Shown: positions 57,266-64,000 of the stretch, piece after piece
How positions within the stretch are numbered: the stretch's first letter is position 1
Layout of the letters: every line of letters starts with the position of its first letter
Source: Paractinoplanes pyxinae
GTDB lineage: Bacteria; Actinomycetota; Actinomycetes; Mycobacteriales; Micromonosporaceae
Direction: 5' to 3'
Assembly: GCF_026626335.1 (NCBI RefSeq)
Contig: NZ_JAPNTZ010000002.1
Coordinates: forward strand, 372,001-436,000
DNA: 64,000 nt
Notes under the pieces: generated by a model
Told to the model about the DNA's origin: nothing
Databases searched by the model: none
Seen by the model: the letters and a program-made list of their open reading frames with translations, nothing else
Translations under genes and position numbers: made by a program

Positions 57266-58096
57266 GCGGGTGACGGCGCGGGCCAGGCCGATGAGGAAGG
57301 GCGATTTCTCCGTACGCCAGACGTGCCTTTCCTCGTACGGCCACGCGTAGACCGGGAATCCGTCCCGGCAGAGTTCGGCCAGTTCCGGTTCGACCAGATC
57401 GTCGGCGGCGTGGGCGTACAGCTGCGCCATTCGCGGCACGATCACTCCGTAATCCACGATGCGCGACAGGTAGTTCTCGTCGGCCAGCACCTTGTCGATG
57501 CCGACCTTCTCGAGCGGGTACGCGTCGGGCAGCACATCCTTGAGCGAAAGGAACAGGTCGGCGCCGCGCAGGCGTGGGTCACCGAGAACCTTGCCCAGCA
57601 CCGACAGTCGCCCCAGCGCAAGCTTCGGTCGTACGAGAAGGCAGTGGGCATAAAGCACCCGCAGCAAAGCCACATCCATGAAGAATCGCTCGAGTGCGCC
57701 CTCGCCCGCGACCAGATCCCGATGCCGCAGATACCCGCCGACGATGCTCGAATTGTGCGCCCGATACCACCCCTCCGGCGACGGCCTCCGCAGAAACGCC
57801 AGCCACAGCTCCACGCTGCGATTGCTCGGCGCTCCCGAATCCCCGCCGAACAACAGATCCGCCTCGGCCGCATCCCGCAGCAGCGACCCGTTCACCGCCC
57901 GCCACCACGGACTGCCGCCCTCGGCCCGCAGCACCCCGCACCGAATCTGCCACTTCATGAAGGCAACTTCGGCCCGCCGGTACGCCCGAATACCACCTTT
58001 GTCATAGAAAGCCCCGGCCAGCGCCAACCGCCGCGCCGGCTCGTCTCGCACCGCCGCCACCATCTGCTCGGCCCGCTCCCGAGCACCCGTAGTCAT
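57257..58096 (-). CDS. Hypothetical protein, unknown family
   Basis: 279 residues from the ATG at 58096. A soluble, mostly helical protein without signal peptide or recognised motif. Notable segments are RAEVAFMKWQIRCGVL, WWRAVNGSLLRDAAEADLLFGG, RAHNSSIVGGYLRH and PYEERHVWRTEKSPFLIGLARAV. Such sequences are known to me only as hypothetical proteins of actinomycetes. The 58115-58150 terminator isolates it from the upstream gene. Confidence 0.65.
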   Translation of the reverse strand: MTTGARERAEQMVAAVRDEPARRLALAGAFYDKGGIRAYRRAEVAFMKWQIRCGVLRAEGGSPWWRAVNGSLLRDAAEADLLFGGDSGAPSNRSVELWLAFLRRPSPEGWYRAHNSSIVGGYLRHRDLVAGEGALERFFMDVALLRVLYAHCLLVRPKLALGRLSVLGKVLGDPRLRGADLFLSLKDVLPDAYPLEKVGIDKVLADENYLSRIVDYGVIVPRMAQLYAHAADDLVEPELAELCRDGFPVYAWPYEERHVWRTEKSPFLIGLARAVTRSQ

Positions 58097-58114
58097 AGGG
58101 CCGGAATGTAACGC

Positions 58115-58150
58115 GAACGGCCCGCGACCGGGGAGGGTCGCGGGCCGTTC
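58115..58150 (-). terminator. Terminator of the sigma-factor/membrane-protein operon
   Basis: GAACGGCCCGCGACC (58115-58129) pairs perfectly over 15 bp with GGTCGCGGGCCGTTC (58136-58150) around a 6-nt loop. It lies 12 bp after the stop of the minus-strand gene ending at 58162. Confidence 0.85.
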
Positions 58151-58161
58151 GAGGCGGAAGA

Positions 58162-58878
58162 TCAGCCGACGCCCTGGACGGCGTCCTTGTGGACGTGGAC
58201 GCCGGCGCCCAGCTCGACGATCTGGGACTCGGTCAGGCCCACGCCCTGCCAGACCTGGACGATCAGCCAGATGCCGGACGGCTGCTTCAGCCACAGCTCC
58301 CAGCCGGTGTCGCCGCCGGCCGCGGGCGGGACCTTTCCGTCGGGGGTCTCGCCCTGCAGGCTCTTGAGCAGGACGCCTTCCTGATCGCCGACCTGCACCT
58401 TCTTGCCCTCGCGGGACGGGCCGTTCTGGTCCTTCGACTCGAGCATGATGACGATCTTGTCGACGAACGAGTTCTCGTCGTAGACCGGATCGGTCGACGG
58501 GTTCACGTCGGGGCCCGGGTTCTTGGCCTTGTCGGGGGCGACCGTCAGGTAGCCCTCGTTGCTGGCCTGGATGTACCAGCCGTCGGGCACCTTGTCGACG
58601 GTGAAGCCCTTCGGCTGCTCGCCCTTGTAGGCCACGAGTTGGACGGACGCCACGGTCTGCTCCTGGCCGGCGGTGGGCGGGACGCCCGTGCTGCTGGTGG
58701 CGATCGCGATGGCGGCGGCCAGCGCGGCCACGCCGAAGGCGGAACCGGTGCAGGCCTGCACGACGCGGCGGCGGCGCAGGGCGCGGCGGCCGCGGGTGAG
58801 GTCGGCCTCGATCTGGTCGGGTGTGGTGGTGGGGATCGGACCGGCGATCTGCTGGAAGTGGTCGCGCAGGTCGTTCAT
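58162..58878 (-). CDS. Single-pass membrane protein paired with a SigE-like sigma factor
   Basis: 238 residues; its start overlaps the sigma-factor stop (ATGA), so it is co-translated. The N-terminal cytoplasmic part (about 1-43) is followed by a membrane helix (SAFGVAALAAAIAIATSS) and a secreted domain of about 170 residues with WYIQASNEGYLTVAPD and WLIVQVWQGVGLTESQIVELG. This is the usual arrangement of proteins downstream of actinobacterial SigE-family factors. It may be the anti-sigma regulator, but no zinc anti-sigma motif is visible. Confidence 0.7.
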   Translation of the reverse strand: MNDLRDHFQQIAGPIPTTTPDQIEADLTRGRRALRRRRVVQACTGSAFGVAALAAAIAIATSSTGVPPTAGQEQTVASVQLVAYKGEQPKGFTVDKVPDGWYIQASNEGYLTVAPDKAKNPGPDVNPSTDPVYDENSFVDKIVIMLESKDQNGPSREGKKVQVGDQEGVLLKSLQGETPDGKVPPAAGGDTGWELWLKQPSGIWLIVQVWQGVGLTESQIVELGAGVHVHKDAVQGVG

Positions 58879-59396
58879 CGGGTGGCTCCCTGGCTCAAAA
58901 AGGTGGGGCTGTTCAAGGCGGCTCGGAGACGATCCAGACCCCGCGCTGTCTGGCTCTTGACGTTGCCCTCCGAGCAGCTGAGCGCGTCCGCCGTCGCTGC
59001 CACGTCGAGGTCGTAGAAGTAGCGGAACACCACGGCCGCCCGCATCCGGGGCGGAAGCTCCCGCAGGGCCAGCTTGACCGCCTCGCCCGCATCGCCCGCG
59101 CCGGACGGCGTGCTGCCGGCGACGTCCGGGAGTTCGGCCATGCTGCGCTCCCGGTGCCGCCAGACCCGCCGCTTCTCGTCGATCAGCGCGTTGACGAGTA
59201 CGCGTCGCACGTACCCGTCCGGGTTGTCGGCCCGCTGAAAGGCCGGCCAGGCGACGTACAGCTTCGTCAGCGTCGCCTGGACCAGGTCCTCCGCCATGTG
59301 GGTGTCACCCGCGGTGAGCAGGGTCGCCGTATGGAGAAGGCGAGGCCGCCGGCTCACCACGAAATCGTGGAACTGCTCGTCTCTGTCTCGTCTCAC
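58875..59396 (-). CDS. SigE-family ECF RNA polymerase sigma factor
   Basis: About 173 residues from a GTG at 59396 (RRDRDEQFHDFVV); the frame is open to 59528, and an ATG at about 59431 is another choice. The sigma2 region has LLHTATLLTAGD and AEDLVQATLTKLYVAW. The sigma4 region has LPPRMRAAVVFRYFYDLDVAATADALSCSEGNVKSQ, shown here only as its key segments: RAAVVFRYF and CSEGNVKSQTARGLDRL. It directs polymerase to a small set of promoters, often in response to envelope stress. It is followed in the operon by the membrane protein gene. Confidence 0.85.
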   Translation of the reverse strand: MRRDRDEQFHDFVVSRRPRLLHTATLLTAGDTHMAEDLVQATLTKLYVAWPAFQRADNPDGYVRRVLVNALIDEKRRVWRHRERSMAELPDVAGSTPSGAGDAGEAVKLALRELPPRMRAAVVFRYFYDLDVAATADALSCSEGNVKSQTARGLDRLRAALNSPTFLSQGATR

Positions 59397-59600
59397 ACCC
59401 CGTTGACGAACGGCGCGCCGGCCAGGTTGCATGACGCTCATCATCTTTGACACCAGCAAGGACTCCACCAGAGCCAGCCGCGGGTCGGCGTTTCGGTCGT
59501 CGGGGGCAGCGGATCTTCCTTCGTACACGGACTTCTTGGCGCGTACTGCGAACGGTTCGGCGGAAGTGCCGGAGTGTGTACGGCCCTACCGTGCGTGGGC

Positions 59601-62123
59601 ATGGCGGTGCCATTTGATTTGTGGGGCCAGCGGGGCTGGGCTTCGATGGAAGTTACCGGCGAATCGCACTACTCGGCGGCCATCAAGGCCTTGTTCGATA
59701 CTCGCATCACACGTGACGGCGTAGAGACCACTGCCACCGTGCAACTGCTGCCAGAACCGTTGAACAAGCACGACCGCAATGCGGTCGGGGTGTGGAGCGG
59801 CGCGGGGCAGATCGGATATTTGCCCCGTGAAGAGGCGGGTCGCTACTCGCCGGTGCTAATGGACCTCGTGGCTCGAGGGTGGATACCGCAAGTATCTGCG
59901 CGGATCTGGGCCGGTCAATGGCCGGATCGAGACGGATTCAGTGCCTCGGTGTGGCTCGAGCTGGCTGAGCCGCACATGCTGGTGCCGGCTAATCGGGAAC
60001 CACAGGCGCCGCACCAGCTGTTGCCTTTGGGCGCGGCCGTTCAGGTTACCGGTGAGGAAGATCATCTGGCGGACCTGGCGCCATGGCTTCGGCAAGAGGG
60101 CGAATGCTGGGTTTATGCGACCTTGCACGAGGTCACCGAACAGTTGGCCCGCACTGCGCGGACGGTAGTGGAAGTTCGCATCGACGGCCGACGGATCGGG
60201 CAACTCACCCAGCGGATGAGCGGTGAGCTGGTGGCGGCCGTTCGGCACCTCGACCAGCGCAAGGTGGTCACCGCGGCCCGAGCGATTGTCAAGGGCAACC
60301 GGATCAAGACCGAAGTCGTCCTGTACGTGGCACGGGCGCACGAGCTGCCGGACAGCTGGCTCGCTGATTCTCCGGAATCCACTCAGCAGACCCAGCCACC
60401 GACGCCCGCGCCGACAGCTCGGGTGACCGGCTCGGCGCCGGTTGCCTCAGTTCCTGCAACCTCAGGCGTGCCCGTGCGGGTCCTGCCGGGGTCTGCGCCG
60501 ACTGCTGCGACCCATGTTCAAGAGGCACCTGTCGAATCTCGCGGGGTCACCGCTCCGGCAACGGTCAGTGAGCAACAGCACGGCGGCACAAGCAGTTCTG
60601 GCGGATACCGGTTCAACGCTCCGCCCAATTGGCCAACGCCACCTCCCGGATGGTCACCGCCGCCGGGGTGGTCACCTGATCCCGCATGGGGGCCGCTGCC
60701 CTCGGGATGGCAATTGTGGGTCGAGGATCCTCCGATGAGCCCGCCCGTACCGGCTTTATCGGTGGCGGCTCCGTCCGTGCCGGTTCCACCCGTGCCGGCA
60801 CCTGTCGGGCCGAGCCGGTCCGGCTCTGTCCAGCAGGACATTCCCCTGTTCGGGGCCAGGGCTAAGGCGCGCGAGCTGGCCGCTGAAGTGACATCTCTTC
60901 GCGCCGAGCTCGGTCAGCTCCGTGCCGAGATGGACCGGCTCGGGATGTCCGAGATCCAAGAGTTGGAGTCCTACCGCCAACGGCTCAAAGACGAGGTCGC
61001 TGGATTGAAGGCGCAGGCCAAAGCCGAGCAGGCCGAGCTTCAGCGTCGTTTGACCGATCTGCGCGAGCAGGTGGTAGTAACCGAAGAAAAGGCCCTCTTG
61101 CAGGAGGCCGGCATCTACAACTATCAGCATCCATTGGGTGACTCCGTCGCCTACCGGGAACCGCTGGCTGCCCTCCAGGAGCAGATCAAGACCATGGCCA
61201 AGGCGGAGGGCGGTGCCATCTTGGCCGCCTCCGGCTGGACCGTCAACGGCTCGGCTGCGCAAGGGCGGACCATGCTGCGCGACTACTCCAAGCTGATGCT
61301 GCGTGCCTACAACGCGGAGGCGGACAACCTCGTTCGCACCTTGAAGCCCTACAAGCTGCAAGCAGCGGTCGAGCGGTTGGGCAAGGTGGCCGCCACGATC
61401 GCCCGTCTTGGTAAGACGATGGACATCAGGGTTTCCGAGGACTATCACCGCCTGCGGGTGCGGGAGCTCGGTCTCACCGCCGACTACCAGGAGAAGCTCG
61501 CCGAAGAGAAGGAACGGGACCGGGAGGAGAAGGCTCGCCTCCGCGAGGAACGGCGGCTGCAGCAGGAGATCGAGCGCGAGCGGGCACGGCTGGACAAGGA
61601 AAGGCAGCACTACGCCAACGCCGTGGCTGCACTGCAGGCCCAAGGCAGCACGGAGGGGCTGGCCCAGCTGAAGCAGCGCTTGGAGCAGATCGATGCCGCT
61701 ATTCAGGATGTCGACTATCGAGCAGCCAACGTGCGTGCCGGGTACGTATACGTCATCTCCAACGTCGGCGCTTTCGGCGAGAAGATGATCAAAGTGGGTA
61801 TGACCCGCAGGCTGGAGCCAATGGACCGAGTACGAGAACTTGGTGATGCTTCGGTGCCGTTCTCGTTCGACGTGCATGCGTTGTTCTTCTCCGACGACGC
61901 TGTCGGCATAGAAGCGCAGATGCACGTCCGATTGGCGGACCGCCGGGTCAACCTGATCAACCAGCGGCGGGAATTCTTCTACGCGACCCCGGCCGAGGCA
62001 CGGCAGCACCTCGCCGAGCTGACCGGCAGCTTGTTGCAGTACGAGGAATTGCCTGAGGCCTTGGAGTACCGCCAGAGTCTCACGCAAGCTCGATCGGCGC
62101 TACCAGCCACCGACGCCGGCTAG
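59601..62123 (+). CDS. HIRAN-DUF4041-GIY-YIG (T5orf172/Mug113) nuclease, SNIPE-like
   Basis: 840 residues from the ATG at 59601 (a GTG at 59574 is possible). Residues about 10-130 are a HIRAN domain (PEPLNKHDRNAVGVW, then QIGYLPREEA). A second, weaker HIRAN-like unit spans about 150-255 (VEVRIDGRRIGQLTQRMS). Then come a Pro/Trp-rich linker (about 340-410), a coiled coil, DUF4041 (about 500-700; ILAASGWTVNGSAAQGRTML, LMLRAYNAEAD) and a GIY-YIG nuclease (about 710-800; GYVYVISNVG, KVGMTRRLEPMDRV, catalytic Glu in QRREFFY). DUF4041 plus this nuclease is the core of the SNIPE anti-phage protein. Here HIRAN domains replace a membrane anchor. It is probably a defence nuclease. Confidence 0.8.
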   Translation: MAVPFDLWGQRGWASMEVTGESHYSAAIKALFDTRITRDGVETTATVQLLPEPLNKHDRNAVGVWSGAGQIGYLPREEAGRYSPVLMDLVARGWIPQVSARIWAGQWPDRDGFSASVWLELAEPHMLVPANREPQAPHQLLPLGAAVQVTGEEDHLADLAPWLRQEGECWVYATLHEVTEQLARTARTVVEVRIDGRRIGQLTQRMSGELVAAVRHLDQRKVVTAARAIVKGNRIKTEVVLYVARAHELPDSWLADSPESTQQTQPPTPAPTARVTGSAPVASVPATSGVPVRVLPGSAPTAATHVQEAPVESRGVTAPATVSEQQHGGTSSSGGYRFNAPPNWPTPPPGWSPPPGWSPDPAWGPLPSGWQLWVEDPPMSPPVPALSVAAPSVPVPPVPAPVGPSRSGSVQQDIPLFGARAKARELAAEVTSLRAELGQLRAEMDRLGMSEIQELESYRQRLKDEVAGLKAQAKAEQAELQRRLTDLREQVVVTEEKALLQEAGIYNYQHPLGDSVAYREPLAALQEQIKTMAKAEGGAILAASGWTVNGSAAQGRTMLRDYSKLMLRAYNAEADNLVRTLKPYKLQAAVERLGKVAATIARLGKTMDIRVSEDYHRLRVRELGLTADYQEKLAEEKERDREEKARLREERRLQQEIERERARLDKERQHYANAVAALQAQGSTEGLAQLKQRLEQIDAAIQDVDYRAANVRAGYVYVISNVGAFGEKMIKVGMTRRLEPMDRVRELGDASVPFSFDVHALFFSDDAVGIEAQMHVRLADRRVNLINQRREFFYATPAEARQHLAELTGSLLQYEELPEALEYRQSLTQARSALPATDAG

Positions 62124-64000
62124 GACTCGTTCCACCGGGACCGGCTTGCCCAGGTAGAAGCCTTGGCCGAAGGGCACGCCGCAGGCCACGAGGGCGTCGC
62201 GCTGGGCGGCGGTCTCGATGCCTTCGGCGATCACCGTGCAGCCGTGCTGCTCGGCGAACTGGACCAGGGCCCGGATGGCGGCCTGGCGGGCCGTCTCGTG
62301 CTCGATGCCCAGCAGCGATTCCATGCCGAGCTTGAGGAAGGCCGGGCGCAGCGACTCGATGGCCGACAGCGTCTCGTAGCCGGCGCCCCGGTCGTCGATG
62401 GCGATCGGCACGCCGAGCGGGGGAAGCTCGGGGACGGCGCCGACCTCGACGACCAGCGGGCGGCGGGACTCGGCGAGCAGGGGAGCGAGGTGCTGGGGAC
62501 GGCGTAGCAGGTCGGGGGAGACGTTGATGGACAGCCAGGTGCCGTTGGGCAGCGCCGACGCCGACGTGATGGCCGCCTGCACCAGGGCGGCGTCGAGGGC
62601 GATGTGCACGCCGCGCTGGGCGGCCGACGAGAGCGCCTGCCGGGGGTTGCTGCCGTCGGCGAAGCGGGTCAGCGCCTCGTAGCCGGCGACGTGGCCGGTG
62701 ATCATGTTGTAGACCGGCTGGAAAACGGTGAAGAAGCTGAATTCCTCGAACGAATGCGCCTTCGACGACGACGATGAAGAGGCCCAGTCGCCGGTGGCGG
62801 TTCGCTGCAGCCGTACGGTGGTCTGGCCCGCATTCGAGCCGTGCTCATGCCGGTAATGCAACACCTGCGCCCAATCACCCACCGCCGCGGGCTTCGGAGC
62901 CGATGCTTTCTGGCGACGCGGGGTCTTGGTCTTGACCGGCCGGATCAGCCAGTCGCGCAGATGGGTGAAAAGGTCGACGACAGTGTTGCCGAGGCCGACG
63001 AAGGCGATCATCGCGTACAGGGAAAGGGTCAGGTTCAAGGCCGCGAACACCAGGTTGTTCCACAGGTGGTGCTCGATGTCGACCCACACCGTGTAGACAC
63101 AGAGCGCGATCAGCGCCAGCGGCAGAATCAGATAGCTGGTCGCGGCCGTCGTCCGGTTGCGCACCTTCGGCGTACGTTTGAACGCGCTCTTCTCCCCGGT
63201 CAGGAGTTGCAGCAGTGAGGCGATGCTGCCGGAGAGGTTGACCGGCAACAGAATCAGGTTGAAGCCGTAGATCCTCAGCATGTCCGACCGTTTGTAGCCG
63301 AGGTGCTTCAGGTCGGCCGCCATCATGAAGAAGTACGGCACCGAGACGAGCAGCAGAATCGGGTTCAGCAGCCGGCTGTTGAACGGGTAGGCCAGCATGA
63401 CCACCAGGCACACGGAACTCCAGAAGATGGAGGCCATGTAGTTGACCCGCAGGAAGTACTCGCCGAAGCGGTTCTTGTCCTCGCGCTTCGACTTCGCCCG
63501 GAACTGATCCTTCAGCCGGCTCAGAATGAGCAGTCCGCCGTTGGCCCAGCGCTGCCGCTGAATGGTCAGCGAACCGAAGTCGGGCGGGGTCGCGCTGTAG
63601 GCGAGCCGTTCCGGGTAGTTGTGCAGCAGCCAGCCGCGCACGCCCAGGTCGATTGTCGACTCGGTGTCCTCGATGACCGTGCGGTCCTGGATGTACCGCT
63701 TGATCTCCCAGTCGCCCTCGTACGAGACCTCGCAGATCTCGTCCAGAGCCTTCTTCCGCAGCACCGCGTTGGCGCCCACCCAGAACGTCGCGCCGTAATG
63801 CGTCATGCCCTGGTGCACGATGTATTGGATGTCGGTGGTGGCGCCGGAAATGCGCTCGATCCGCGTCGCCGAACCGGGGTAGGAACTGTACGGCGTCTGG
63901 GCCACCGCGTGCTGCGCATAGGCGCCCTGCTCGAGCAGGTGGACCAGGCGCAGGGCGTACTCGGGCAGAAGAACGCTGTCCGCGTCGAGGGTCAGCACAT
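62100..64000 (-). CDS. Glycosyltransferase family 2-EAL fusion (5' end beyond the window)
   Basis: The gene runs off the right edge, so only the C-terminal 633 or so residues are seen. The first part is a processive GT2 of cellulose-synthase type: LTLDADSVLLPEYA (the DxD of the donor site), IEDTESTIDLG and the acceptor motif QRQRWANGG, followed by several membrane helices. After a Lys/Pro and Ser linker comes an EAL domain: YEALTRF, WLSINVSPDLL, AIDDRGAGYE (DDFG altered) and IAEGIET. EAL fused to a synthase suggests control of polysaccharide synthesis by cyclic-di-GMP binding or breakdown. It overlaps the HIRAN gene end by 24 bp. Confidence 0.85.
   Translation of the reverse strand, partial: VLTLDADSVLLPEYALRLVHLLEQGAYAQHAVAQTPYSSYPGSATRIERISGATTDIQYIVHQGMTHYGATFWVGANAVLRKKALDEICEVSYEGDWEIKRYIQDRTVIEDTESTIDLGVRGWLLHNYPERLAYSATPPDFGSLTIQRQRWANGGLLILSRLKDQFRAKSKREDKNRFGEYFLRVNYMASIFWSSVCLVVMLAYPFNSRLLNPILLLVSVPYFFMMAADLKHLGYKRSDMLRIYGFNLILLPVNLSGSIASLLQLLTGEKSAFKRTPKVRNRTTAATSYLILPLALIALCVYTVWVDIEHHLWNNLVFAALNLTLSLYAMIAFVGLGNTVVDLFTHLRDWLIRPVKTKTPRRQKASAPKPAAVGDWAQVLHYRHEHGSNAGQTTVRLQRTATGDWASSSSSSKAHSFEEFSFFTVFQPVYNMITGHVAGYEALTRFADGSNPRQALSSAAQRGVHIALDAALVQAAITSASALPNGTWLSINVSPDLLRRPQHLAPLLAESRRPLVVEVGAVPELPPLGVPIAIDDRGAGYETLSAIESLRPAFLKLGMESLLGIEHETARQAAIRALVQFAEQHGCTVIAEGIETAAQRDALVACGVPFGQGFYLGKPVPVERVLAGVGGW

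Overview
The window is high-GC actinobacterial chromosome. Very GC-rich codon use, frequent GTG/TTG starts, a SigE-type ECF sigma factor, a DUF6596-type ECF sigma factor, Tat-exported phosphoesterases and a large NRPS/PKS operon all fit a filamentous actinomycete. I favour a Micromonosporaceae (Actinoplanes-like) host, but that is inference from gene style only.

Layout. (1) 1-13.8 kb, mostly ordinary chromosome: the end of an ECF sigma factor; a short-chain dehydrogenase framed by two inverted copies of a hairpin element and by two tandem-repeat tracts; a degenerate EAL-HDOD protein; two duplicated Tat-exported PHP phosphoesterases; a lipoprotein; a secreted beta-helix protein; a sugar epimerase; a divergent kinase/response-regulator pair; and a divergent manganese pair (MntH and Mn catalase). 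(2) 13.8-27.0 kb, a tRNA-Arg(CCT)-associated defence island. A complete type I restriction-modification operon (hsdM-hsdS-hsdR) lies between a decayed partial copy and a full copy of the same segment (DUF4143 ATPase plus tRNA-Arg). Remnants of an XRE antitoxin and of a second HsdR lie around it, and a second methylase/specificity pair follows the tRNA. (3) 27.5-54.7 kb, one translationally coupled hybrid NRPS/PKS operon of ten genes. (4) 54.7-64 kb: an asparaginase, several hypothetical genes, a SigE-like sigma factor with a membrane partner, a HIRAN-DUF4041-GIY-YIG nuclease related to the SNIPE anti-phage family, and the 3' part of a glycosyltransferase-EAL fusion.

How the large operon may work. 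A Rossmann NAD(P) protein and a fold-type-II PLP-like protein may make or alter a precursor. A free-standing A-PCP could load the starter. A lone AT-less ketosynthase with Cys-His-Asn in place of Cys-His-His follows. Next comes a fusion of a type II thioesterase with a lantibiotic-dehydratase glutamylation-type domain (a family that uses aminoacyl-tRNA), then A-PCP-C-PCP, then a KS-AT-KR-DH-ACP polyketide module (malonyl type). After these come a SyrP/AsnO-like hydroxylase and an MbtH protein, an Asn-type C-A-PCP module, and a Ser-type C-A-PCP-TE module whose TE nucleophile is Cys and which continues into an MFS exporter. The TE-LanB fusion inside an NRPS/PKS line, together with the Cys-TE-MFS terminus, is the best candidate here for an undescribed system. 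There is no LanC and no lanthipeptide precursor, so this is not a lanthipeptide cluster.
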